Positions 1-6,503 of a DNA stretch of 7,237 nt are shown here, piece by piece. The notes below the pieces were generated by a model. That model ran no database searches. It was given only the letters and a program-made list of their open reading frames with translations, and had not been told where the DNA came from. Source of the stretch: Gammaproteobacteria bacterium (GTDB taxonomy: Bacteria; Pseudomonadota; Gammaproteobacteria; Steroidobacterales; Steroidobacteraceae); contig JAURMS010000306.1 of assembly GCA_030830595.1 (NCBI GenBank), positions 1-7,237 on the forward strand. The letters are read 5' to 3'. The first letter of the stretch is position 1, and the number at the start of each line of letters is the position of its first letter. A program made the position numbers and the translations under genes.

Positions 1-966
1 CATATCCAACGCTTCGGCACCACGCACCTCACCCAGCACGATCCGGTCAGGACGCATACGCAAGCAGTTCTTGACGAGGTCGCGCTGAGTGACGGCCCCC
101 CTACCCTCGATATTCGGTGGACGAGTCTCCAGGCGAACGACATGCGGCTGCTGCAATTGGAGCTCTGCAGAGTCCTCGATGGTCACAATGCGCTCGTCTT
201 CGGGAATGAATCCCGACATCAAATTCAGGAGTGTCGTCTTACCGGCGCCGGTGCCACCGGAGATCAGGACGTTCAATCTTGCCTTAACGATTGCCTGGAT
301 CACGCGCGAAGCAGGCTCGGTCAAGCTTCCCAATTTAATAAGGTCGGCAACCGTCAGCAATTCAACCGCAAATCGGCGTATCGATACTGAAGGCCCATCA
401 AGGGCAAGAGGCGGAATGATGGCATTGACGCGCGAGCCATCCTTCAGACGCGCGTCCACCATTGGCGAGGATTCATCGATTCGACGACCAACGGCCGAAA
501 CGATTCGATCGATAATGTTCATGAGGTGCGCGTCGCTGTTGAAACGCACGTCGGTCAACTCGAGCTTGCCCCTTCGCTCCACATATACCTGGTCTGCCCT
601 GTTGACCAGGATGTCGGACACGGTTTTGTCGGCCAGCAGCGGCTCAAGCGGCCCAAGTCCGAGCACCTCATCCTCAATGGCCTTGCAAAGCTTCTGGCGG
701 GCGACCAGATTCAGTGGCGCCTGCTGCTCGTTCAGCAGGCGCTCGCAGGTGTCACGGATCTGCCGGCGGGCCTCCGCATCCTCGAAACCTCCGACCAGCG
801 AGAGGTCCATCATCTTGAGCAGGGCGTGGTGAATCTTGTTCTTCCACTCCGCCTCGAGTGGCGAGAGCAGTTTCTGCTTCTCTTCACCCGACACGGAATC
901 GGACTGGCCCGACACCTGGGAAGCGTGCTGTCCTCGCTTGAACAGATCCTTCAATTCACTGGCCAT
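1..966 (-). CDS. cpaF: Tad pilus secretion ATPase CpaF/TadA, 3' end cut off by window edge
   Basis: Hexameric cytoplasmic ATPase of the GspE/VirB11-like type II/IV secretion family; it powers Flp pilus assembly at the inner membrane. The frame starts at ATG 964-966 and stays open for 322 codons to base 1, so roughly the last 100-140 residues of a usual CpaF are outside the window. Residues 1-40 are a poorly conserved hydrophilic leader. Residues 95-205 carry the N-terminal domain (VLGLGPLEPLLAD, then VSDILVN). The Walker A motif GGTGAGKTT is at 237-245, an acidic segment VTIEDSAELQ at 261-270, and the Walker B region DRIVLGEVRGAEALDM at 307-322. The start is supported by AGAGGG six bases upstream. 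The start codon lies inside the end of cpaE (11-base overlap), which suggests translational coupling. Identity is close to certain; tadA and cpaF are two names for the same family. Confidence 0.96.
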   Translation of the reverse strand, partial: MASELKDLFKRGQHASQVSGQSDSVSGEEKQKLLSPLEAEWKNKIHHALLKMMDLSLVGGFEDAEARRQIRDTCERLLNEQQAPLNLVARQKLCKAIEDEVLGLGPLEPLLADKTVSDILVNRADQVYVERRGKLELTDVRFNSDAHLMNIIDRIVSAVGRRIDESSPMVDARLKDGSRVNAIIPPLALDGPSVSIRRFAVELLTVADLIKLGSLTEPASRVIQAIVKARLNVLISGGTGAGKTTLLNLMSGFIPEDERIVTIEDSAELQLQQPHVVRLETRPPNIEGRGAVTQRDLVKNCLRMRPDRIVLGEVRGAEALDM

Positions 967-2164
967 CGGAAGCCCTCTTGCCAAACATTCCGGCCAGGCG
1001 TCCACCCAAGGAAACCTTTCCGGCCGCATCATCGCGGTCGCCTATGAGCCTTTTCTGCAGGACCAGGAGCGCTCGGGTTACGGGCGCGTTGCGCGCGTAG
1101 TCGTAAAGCGGCGTACCAGTATTCACGCAATCCGATACAACCCGGAAGTCATTCGGAATTTGCACGATATCACTTGTGTTCAAGGTTTTTTCAATGTCCT
1201 TGAGCGTCACCGCAGCATTCTTGTCGAAGCGGTTGACCACGATGCAGATCCTGTCGCGGGTCACCGCCAGGTCCTTGCGGAGAATGCCGAGTAAGCGGGA
1301 GGCATCCCTGAGGGTCGTCAGGGACTGTTGAACCACCAGCACCACATGATCGGACCGCTCGATCGCAGACACGGATGCCGCGTCAATGCGCCGAGGAAGG
1401 TCAAGGACGATCTCCTCGTGACGCTCACTGGCAATCTCGAGGAGTTTTTCAATGGCCTGGCCAGAAACCTCTTCGACATGCAGCGAGTTATCGCCGGTAT
1501 GACCTAGCACGTGCAGGCCGCTTGCGTGCTTGACGAAGTAGGTATTCAGGGCCACCGAGTCAAGTTCGCCAAGCTGGGAAAGTGCCTCCGACAAGCCACG
1601 CTGAGGATACAGGTCCAGGTACAAAGGCAAGGTCCCGAACTGGATGTCGAGATCAATCAATGCAGCAGCCCGATTAGAGGCCGCACTCATCATGTGCGCA
1701 ACGTTGGCAGCGATGAGGGTGGCTCCTGCGCCCCCCTTGGAGTTGATGACCGATGTCACCCTGGTACGGCGATCGTCCAGCGATGCCTTCTGGTCAAGCG
1801 CCGTGCGGGCGAGTGCATCGATCAGGTCGTCCACCACGAGAGGCAGCGGCAGAAAATCCCTGGCGCCAGCCTGCATGGACAGTCGCATAGCCTGGGCGTT
1901 GGTGGTATCGCCAATAACGATGAGTCCAGGACGGGCCTCTGGTTTCAGCCGGGCGAGCGCCTCAAGTTCTTCCTTCCAGGTATGGCTCAGGTGCAGGATG
2001 ACCACGTCGCATGGAAAATCGACGCCGTACAGGGGATCGGTATGACCGTTCACGACCAAACGCGTGCGCAGGTTGCGACCAAGCGTATCCGCCAACGCTG
2101 TTTCGACCTTGCCCAGCAGGTCCTGGTCGCGAGAGACCACTAATGTCTTCAGAGATCCGTACAT
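956..2164 (-). CDS. cpaE: CpaE/TadZ, MinD-like pilus localisation ATPase with pseudo-receiver domain
   Basis: A 402-residue protein of the CpaE/TadZ family, which places the Tad secretion machine in the cell, often at a pole. Residues 4-120 form a response-regulator-like receiver fold. The usual phospho-acceptor Asp at the end of strand 3 is His58 (DVVILHLS, 53-60), and the usual Lys-Pro of strand 5 is Leu-Pro (DFLPLPL, 103-109), so phosphorylation is unlikely. Residues 134-375 form a ParA/MinD-type P-loop domain: deviant Walker A NSKGGAGAT at 141-149, Walker A' LIDLDIQFG at 169-177 and Walker B EIVLDLPRR at 251-259. The signature Lys143 is kept, but the usual catalytic P-loop Lys is Ala148, as in other TadZ proteins I recall. 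The C-terminus (376-402) is basic and Gly-rich. It follows tadE-2 after 31 bases and overlaps cpaF by 11. The ribosome site before the ATG is weak, but no other start fits the domain. Confidence 0.94.
   Translation of the reverse strand: MYGSLKTLVVSRDQDLLGKVETALADTLGRNLRTRLVVNGHTDPLYGVDFPCDVVILHLSHTWKEELEALARLKPEARPGLIVIGDTTNAQAMRLSMQAGARDFLPLPLVVDDLIDALARTALDQKASLDDRRTRVTSVINSKGGAGATLIAANVAHMMSAASNRAAALIDLDIQFGTLPLYLDLYPQRGLSEALSQLGELDSVALNTYFVKHASGLHVLGHTGDNSLHVEEVSGQAIEKLLEIASERHEEIVLDLPRRIDAASVSAIERSDHVVLVVQQSLTTLRDASRLLGILRKDLAVTRDRICIVVNRFDKNAAVTLKDIEKTLNTSDIVQIPNDFRVVSDCVNTGTPLYDYARNAPVTRALLVLQKRLIGDRDDAAGKVSLGGRLAGMFGKRASDGQ
973..978 (-). promoter_or_regulatory. Ribosome binding site of cpaF, inside cpaE
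   Basis: AGAGGG on the minus strand, six bases before the ATG at 964-966. It lies within the last codons of cpaE, so ribosomes finishing cpaE can reinitiate on cpaF. Confidence 0.6.
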
Positions 2165-2195
2165 GTCGCTGTTTTCTCTAAACTAAATGACTGTC

Positions 2196-2681
2196 TCAGG
2201 CCCTGCAGAACTCGCCTTCGCGAGTGATTCCGAGGCTTTCCCTCGGCAGGACGGCATCAAACCCCGGCATCGGTATCGTGGGCAGAACCAGGGGAATGAT
2301 CAGCTCGTGCTCGTAATTCACCAGTCGGGACCTGACGTACCTGATACGCATGAAGGCCGCCTCAAATCCTGCGTCGCTACGACCCGGCACCGCGACGGCA
2401 GAACCACCTTCGTCAAGGTACTCAATCAGGATATTGTCAGATGTGACCCCGTTCACAATCGAACCGCCAAATTCATCGGCAAACAGTCCGACCTGACCAG
2501 ACAGTGGATCGTTGACCGGGCAAACCGTGGCGACGCGTGCGGCCCTGCGAGTGACCTCAGTGAGCGCATTCGCAACCCACATGAAGCGTGCGAACTCGAT
2601 AACGCCAAACACAATCACCATGAGGACCAGGCCCACCACGGCAAACTCGACCGTCGTCAGGCCTCGTTGACGCGCCTTCAT
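2196..2681 (-). CDS. TadE-family pseudopilin, second copy (TadE/TadF-like)
   Basis: A 161-residue minor pilin-like protein with an N-terminal TadE domain. The short basic leader MKARQRG ends in a class III prepilin-type site: Gly7 followed by LTTVE, placing Glu at +5, as expected for cleavage by the Tad prepilin peptidase (CpaA/TadV). A hydrophobic helix runs from about 13 to 30, followed by ARFMWVANALTEVTRRAARVA (31-51), the typical conserved stretch of the family. The remainder should be periplasmic, with only two cysteines, Cys54 and Cys159, which could pair. RESLG near the C-terminus (147-151) is also familiar from TadE-like proteins. The ATG overlaps the stop of the upstream tadE gene by one base (TAATG), and GAGGG lies seven bases before it. 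By position it may be the TadF counterpart, but sequence alone does not separate TadE from TadF. Confidence 0.88.
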   Translation of the reverse strand: MKARQRGLTTVEFAVVGLVLMVIVFGVIEFARFMWVANALTEVTRRAARVATVCPVNDPLSGQVGLFADEFGGSIVNGVTSDNILIEYLDEGGSAVAVPGRSDAGFEAAFMRIRYVRSRLVNYEHELIIPLVLPTIPMPGFDAVLPRESLGITREGEFCRA

Positions 2682-3145
2682 TACAGGACCCTCATGATGC
2701 TGGCTGCACGGAACGTAAAGGAAATCGGGATGGGATCACCAAATCCGAACGTCGGAATCTGGTTGCCCACCATCGGTGTGAACTGATAATCGGCAATGAC
2801 CTCTACAAACCCATTGCCCGCACCAGACAACCGCACGTCAACGTCTGAGGCTGCCAAGCCTTCGAGCAGCGGGTCGCCAGCCCCAAGCTCGTTACCAAAT
2901 ACCGCAAGGTTGACAGTGGTATTGCGGATGGCCTGCGTGAGTTCAAAATTCCCGGTCGTATTTGTCCTGGCAGAGGACGCATAGCGAGCCCCGTCGCGGA
3001 CTGCCTTGGTCAAGGCGTTGTATTGAAACAAGGCGCGACCCAGCTCAACAGTCGCCATAAACACCAGCAGCAACACGGGGATTGCAATGACGAACTCCGT
3101 CATGGCGATGCCACGTTGCGCACGGCCCGGGCGCATGCTTGACAT
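2681..3145 (-). CDS. tadE: TadE-family pseudopilin, first copy
   Basis: A minor pilin-like membrane protein of the TadE family, 154 residues from the start chosen here. The leader MSSMRPGRAQRG ends at Gly12, followed by IAMTE, so Glu is at +5 of a prepilin-type cleavage site. The hydrophobic segment FVIAIPVLLLVFMATVEL covers about 18-35, followed by GRALFQYNALTKAVRDGARYAS, the hallmark TadE stretch. The rest (about 65-154) should be exposed to the periplasm and contains no cysteine. The frame is open up to an ATG at 3193, which would overlap the tadG-like gene by 29 bases and give a 28-residue leader; AGGA lies nine bases before it. I prefer the ATG at 3145 because GGTGA lies five bases upstream, it begins just after the upstream stop, and its leader has normal length. 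The start is uncertain; the family is not. Confidence 0.87.
   Translation of the reverse strand: MSSMRPGRAQRGIAMTEFVIAIPVLLLVFMATVELGRALFQYNALTKAVRDGARYASSARTNTTGNFELTQAIRNTTVNLAVFGNELGAGDPLLEGLAASDVDVRLSGAGNGFVEVIADYQFTPMVGNQIPTFGFGDPIPISFTFRAASIMRVL
2689..2693 (-). promoter_or_regulatory. Ribosome binding site of the second tadE-like gene
   Basis: GAGGG seven bases before the ATG at 2679-2681, embedded in the last codons of the upstream pseudopilin gene. Together with the TAATG stop-start overlap, it supports coupled translation of the two pseudopilins. Confidence 0.6.
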
Positions 3146-3150
3146 GATAT

Positions 3151-3155
3151 TCACC
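3151..3155 (-). promoter_or_regulatory. Ribosome binding site favouring the tadE start at 3145
   Basis: GGTGA five bases before the ATG at 3143-3145 and ten bases past the tadG-like stop codon. The competing upstream ATG at 3193 has AGGA at 3203-3206, nine bases away. The two sites are similar in strength, so this decides the start only weakly. Confidence 0.4.
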
Positions 3156-3164
3156 GGCGTCGCC

Positions 3165-4448
3165 TTACGAGTCACGGCTGTCGGGATCGTCATACAACTG
3201 AATCCTGAAAGTATCGACCGGCCCGGGAGTTACACCCGGCATGCCATTGACCGAACAATCCTCGATGAATTCGCCGTACATGCGCGCATCGGTGCTATTG
3301 CCCTGCTGCACGACCTTATCGAGAAGAAAGAAACAGGCCAGCCCGAGCACCTCAATGTCCGCCTTGCCCGAGCTTACGCTTTCGCAATCACCAATCGGGA
3401 CCACTACCTTGCGTCGATCAAACTGCCCGTCACCGTTTTTCTCGACAGGAAGCACATCAAACCTCTCTGCAGCAACGTCCTGTAGATAATCGTCATAACT
3501 GTATAAGGAACTAAAATTAGTGGCGTTAACGAACTGCCCATCGATAGTGACCCTCTCCCGCCCCAGGGATTGATCCACTACCGCATTGAGTTTTACGGAC
3601 TGCCCTTTCGTAATGACATCGGGCGGGTAATCTTCCCTGGAAACCGGGCCAGCATACTGCCCGAAACGAGTGTTGAGACCCTGCGCAGTAGGCCCGACGT
3701 TGTTGCCTGTTTCGGTTGTGACGACATCCCCTGTCGAAAGGCATTCTTGATTGGATCCCGCAAGCAACTCTCTGACTGTGCTCGCACCAGAGCCAAAATC
3801 GAGCAAGTGAAAGTTGCCAGGCCCCGAAACACCTGTCCAATCCTGGTTAGGGGTGGCGCTTGTTTTAAGCACTTCGGCCGTGCCCTTCTGATAGCCCCAG
3901 TAGCTGGTGCTCGCTGGATCCTCAGGATTCTGCGCGACGTCGCCACAGATCATCACCGGAATAATGTTGCAGTTTTTCTGGGTGATGCCGACACTCGGCC
4001 CAGCTACGGCAGTTGCCCGCACCGCCTTGTTATCGAAGCCAAGTACGCGGATCAGCCAGGCATCCATGGCGACATCGGCCGCCGTCACGCGCACGTAGGG
4101 ACCATCTGAACCAGGCACGAAATCCTGGATGGTTTCTGAAAACTCGATGACCAGCTGCTGCTCGTCGAAACTCTCGTCGATCTCTGCATGCCCGTCCGCA
4201 TTCAGGTTCTGTCGAAAGATGTTTCGCGCGGCTGCGGTCGCTGCGGCGGTGTTACCTGCGTTTTGCTGTAGTGACTTAGCTCCCGCCAAGGCGGCGGCAT
4301 CGACCATGTTTTGCAGCCGCGTCTTGTTCAGGAACAGGTGGCCACCATCCAGGGCAAGGCCAGCCATGGCAAGAATGGCCAGCAGGCCCGCCACGATGAT
4401 GATCATTGCCGCACCCCTTTGGGTGCCTCTCGAGTTAATCTGCCTCAT
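3165..4448 (-). CDS. TadG-related pilus assembly protein (Tad domain, no vWA domain seen)
   Basis: A 427-residue protein of the TadG-related family, a membrane-anchored, mostly periplasmic component of Tad loci. RGAAM at 11-15 leads into a transmembrane helix (about 14-34), then LDGGHLFLNKTRLQNMVDAA (33-52) and ALAGAKSL, the classic Tad-like N-terminal domain. It resembles a pseudopilin N-terminus but lacks Glu at +5, so processing is doubtful. The large C-terminal part is not the von Willebrand A domain of long TadG proteins: I see no MIDAS DxSxS motif. It holds GNNVGPTAQGLNTRFGQY (248-265) and ends in IQLYDDPDSRDS, which I recall from TadG-related proteins of gammaproteobacteria. Six cysteines (160, 168, 236, 355, 372, 398) lie on the periplasmic side and could form three disulfides. 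AAGGTGG precedes the ATG. The exact role in the pilus is not known to me. Confidence 0.88.
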   Translation of the reverse strand: MRQINSRGTQRGAAMIIIVAGLLAILAMAGLALDGGHLFLNKTRLQNMVDAAALAGAKSLQQNAGNTAAATAAARNIFRQNLNADGHAEIDESFDEQQLVIEFSETIQDFVPGSDGPYVRVTAADVAMDAWLIRVLGFDNKAVRATAVAGPSVGITQKNCNIIPVMICGDVAQNPEDPASTSYWGYQKGTAEVLKTSATPNQDWTGVSGPGNFHLLDFGSGASTVRELLAGSNQECLSTGDVVTTETGNNVGPTAQGLNTRFGQYAGPVSREDYPPDVITKGQSVKLNAVVDQSLGRERVTIDGQFVNATNFSSLYSYDDYLQDVAAERFDVLPVEKNGDGQFDRRKVVVPIGDCESVSSGKADIEVLGLACFFLLDKVVQQGNSTDARMYGEFIEDCSVNGMPGVTPGPVDTFRIQLYDDPDSRDS

Positions 4449-4453
4449 AGTGC

Positions 4454-4460
4454 CACCTTA
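4454..4460 (-). promoter_or_regulatory. Ribosome binding site of the tadG-like gene
   Basis: AAGGTGG, five bases before the ATG at 4446-4448, in the 23-base gap after the lipoprotein gene. It is a strong site and fixes this start. Confidence 0.65.
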
Positions 4461-4471
4461 CAAAAGACGCT

Positions 4472-4744
4472 TTAGTTACCCACCGTGATTCTGACGTCAC
4501 GCTTGACGTCCTCGACACCCCTCGCGTTGTCGGTACGGTATCCCTCCAGCACATTTTCAAGACGGCGGCCCTCGCCATCCTTGACGGCCACGTCGCCATT
4601 CTGCTCTGCCGCTGCGGGATCTAGGGTCTGTTCAGTCACCATCTGCGCCACCGATTCGCCAAACGAGTGGTCTGCCTCCACCGGCGCCTCGGCGCATGCA
4701 GTCAGCAAGCCAGCAGCAACCAGCCCAAAATAAATCTTGTTCAT
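4472..4744 (-). CDS. Small outer-membrane-type lipoprotein of the Tad locus, candidate secretin helper
   Basis: A 90-residue lipoprotein. MNKIYFGLVAAGLLTAC is a signal peptide with lipobox LTAC at 14-17, so Cys17 should be lipidated. The residue after Cys is Ala, not Asp, which by the +2 rule of enterobacteria suggests delivery to the outer membrane. The mature part is about 74 residues, hydrophilic and acidic, with SFGESVAQM (27-35), an EQTLDPAA stretch (38-45) and a region ending in LEGYR (66-70). I recall similar short lipoproteins, with a pattern of GxSV, QTxxP and a final RY/YR, beside cpaC in beta- and gammaproteobacterial Tad loci; no function is established to my knowledge. The ATG overlaps the cpaC stop by one base (TGATG). 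Its position suggests a pilotin-like partner of the secretin, or a stand-in for CpaD/RcpB; that role is inference. Confidence 0.85.
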   Translation of the reverse strand: MNKIYFGLVAAGLLTACAEAPVEADHSFGESVAQMVTEQTLDPAAAEQNGDVAVKDGEGRRLENVLEGYRTDNARGVEDVKRDVRITVGN

Positions 4745-6474
4745 CAGAACGCTCCTTCCAGGCCCTGGGGCCTCGTCACGTGTCCAAATCCACCTACCGC
4801 ACCGCCGCCCTCGGTCACAGCTTGATCGACTTGATCGACGGCATCACGCAAGGGTGTCAGTTCTGAAGGAACCGCCCAGCTATCCATGGCGGCCTCGGGA
4901 GCCATCGACGGCTCCGCAACGGCAGGGGCTTCCTGCACCATTGGCGTACCGGGGGCCGGCTGGGCGCTGGTCGGAGCGGGCGCGGACTCACGCGACGACC
5001 CAACGCCCCAATAGAAAGCCGCGTCACCACGATCCAGGTTCACTCCGTCAGTGGGGAGGCGAATCTCGGACTGGCGCATCGGCTTGGCCAGGCGCGGCGT
5101 CACCAGGATGACCAACTCGGTCTCGCCCTTCTGGAAGGCCTGGCTTCGGAACAACTGCCCGAGCACCGGGATGTCTCCCAGGCCCGGGAACTTGCGGATG
5201 GACTCCCGCATGCTCTCATTGCTCAAGCCGGCAATGCCGATCGTCTGCCCGTCGGAGAGCTCCACCGTGGAGAGTGCTCGACGCTCCGTCAGCGCCGGCA
5301 CGGCGAATACGGAGTTGGCACTGCCCGAACTCCCGCCCGCCGAGACCAGCAGCGAGTTGGTGGGCAGCAGTTCGCTGACGCTGATGTTCAGCTTCAGGTT
5401 GATCCGCCCGTTCCCGAGCACGACAGGAACGAAACTCAGCTTCACGCCGAAGTCACGAAAATCAACGCCGATCCCGTCTTCGCTGGTGACCGGAATGGGG
5501 AAGCTGCCACCGGAGAGGAACTGCGCCTCCTGGCCGGTCAGCGCGGTAAGGGTGGGTTCAGCCAGAATGCGGCCCAGCCCATTCTCCTTCGCAATGTCGA
5601 GCGCGAGGTTCGCAGCAAATTCGTTGCTCACAAAGCTGGCAAAGATGCCACTGCTCGAGAAACCCTGGTCAGAGGGAATCAATCCGTCGAAGATCGGCCC
5701 CACCCCAGAGCCGTTCGCAAACACAGGGATGGTTGAACCAGGGAAGGTCACGCCACTGCTGCCGCCGCCCAGCGCCCAGTTGCCCGTGTTGGCAAGGGTG
5801 GCGAGCTGGGCATCCAGCTTACGGGCGATCGTCCTCTGCAATTCCGCGACCTTCACCTGCAGCATGACCTGCTGGGCTCCGCCCACCGTCATGAGGTTGA
5901 TCACCTCACCAGACTTGCGATCGTTGCCGCCGCCGCCGCCCATGGAGGTCTGTTGCTCGAAGAAGATCTTGTCCTTGGCAGTCGCCGCCTGCTCCAGGTA
6001 GCCCTCCGCCAGCTTGATGGCAGCATCCATGCGAGCGATGCTCGAGACCTGCCCTGCCAGCACCACGTTGCGTTGTACGCTGTACACCTCGATGGGCTCG
6101 CCGCTGAGCACGCGAGCCAGATGCCTCTTAAGGCCATCCAGGTCGTGAGTCACCTCAACCGACATCGAACTGACCAGCTCGCCGCGACGGTCCCACAGCA
6201 TGACGTTGGTCGTACCCAAGTCCTTGCCCAACACGTACAGTGCATTGGTCTTGAGGATCAGTACGTCAGCGATATCCGGGTTGCCCACGGAAATTCTCCT
6301 GACATCAGGGCTGATCTGGATAGTCAGGGTCTTATAGATCGGCACACTGAGGCTTGTCCGGTCAGCTTCAGACTCTGCCGCCGACTGAGCCATGCTCACG
6401 GCCGGAGAGGCACCAAGGACGATGAGGCTTGTTGCAGCAAGCACCGCCCTGCCGAGTGTAGATAGGAAATGCAT
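4744..6474 (-). CDS. cpaC: Tad pilus outer-membrane secretin CpaC/RcpA
   Basis: Forms the outer-membrane pore for the Flp pilus; 576 residues from the chosen start. Signal peptide 1-29 (hydrophobic core AVLAATSLIVLGA, likely cut after SMA before Gln30). Residues 41-110 are the secretin N-terminal domain (SVPIYKTLTIQISPDVRRIS, then YVLGKDLGTTNVMLWD). About 111-165 is a BON-like domain (VVLAGQVSS). A Gly5 linker follows at 179-183. The secretin core runs from about 190 to 462, with VPALTERRALSTVEL, SDGQTIGIAGL, KFPGLGDIPVLGQLF and ELVILVTPRL. A tail of about 110 residues follows, Pro/Ala-rich at about 498-530. The frame is open to a GTG at 6507 overlapping the cpaB stop, with another ATG at 6492, but only the ATG at 6474 has a strong ribosome site (AAAAGGAG) and puts the signal peptide at the N-terminus. 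Confidence 0.95.
   Translation of the reverse strand: MHFLSTLGRAVLAATSLIVLGASPAVSMAQSAAESEADRTSLSVPIYKTLTIQISPDVRRISVGNPDIADVLILKTNALYVLGKDLGTTNVMLWDRRGELVSSMSVEVTHDLDGLKRHLARVLSGEPIEVYSVQRNVVLAGQVSSIARMDAAIKLAEGYLEQAATAKDKIFFEQQTSMGGGGGNDRKSGEVINLMTVGGAQQVMLQVKVAELQRTIARKLDAQLATLANTGNWALGGGSSGVTFPGSTIPVFANGSGVGPIFDGLIPSDQGFSSSGIFASFVSNEFAANLALDIAKENGLGRILAEPTLTALTGQEAQFLSGGSFPIPVTSEDGIGVDFRDFGVKLSFVPVVLGNGRINLKLNISVSELLPTNSLLVSAGGSSGSANSVFAVPALTERRALSTVELSDGQTIGIAGLSNESMRESIRKFPGLGDIPVLGQLFRSQAFQKGETELVILVTPRLAKPMRQSEIRLPTDGVNLDRGDAAFYWGVGSSRESAPAPTSAQPAPGTPMVQEAPAVAEPSMAPEAAMDSWAVPSELTPLRDAVDQVDQAVTEGGGAVGGFGHVTRPQGLEGAF
4751..4757 (-). promoter_or_regulatory. Ribosome binding site of the lipoprotein gene, inside cpaC
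   Basis: AAGGAGC six bases before the ATG at 4742-4744, lying in the last codons of cpaC. With the TGATG junction it indicates coupled synthesis of secretin and lipoprotein. Confidence 0.65.
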
Positions 6475-6480
6475 CGAGAG

Positions 6481-6488
6481 CTCCTTTT
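6481..6488 (-). promoter_or_regulatory. Ribosome binding site that decides the cpaC start
   Basis: AAAAGGAG six bases (CTCTCG) before the ATG at 6472-6474, in the short gap after the cpaB stop codon at 6504-6506. This is the best Shine-Dalgarno match in the window. It argues against the upstream GTG at 6507 and ATG at 6492, which would add 11 or 6 hydrophilic residues before the signal peptide. Confidence 0.75.
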
Positions 6489-6503
6489 CCATTCCGCCAC
6501 CGC

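Noticed and set aside
3222..3240. GC-rich inverted sequence (CCGGCCCGGG with nearby CCCGGC) as a possible hairpin or terminator
   Set aside because: It lies inside the tadG-like coding region, has no T-run after it on either strand, and the next gene follows closely, so it is not a credible terminator.
5926..5940. (GCC)5 tandem triplet, a possible slippage or phase-variation tract in cpaC
   Set aside because: The repeat unit is three bases, so slippage would only change the length of a Gly5 linker and would not switch the gene off. Five units is too few to be notable.
5051..6001. Long plus-strand open frame opposite cpaC, and several similar ones (for example 89-832 and 1511-2143)
   Set aside because: They lie entirely antisense to well-supported Tad genes. 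Their products are Ser/Arg-rich, low-complexity and without recognisable domains, as expected from the GC-rich complementary strand.
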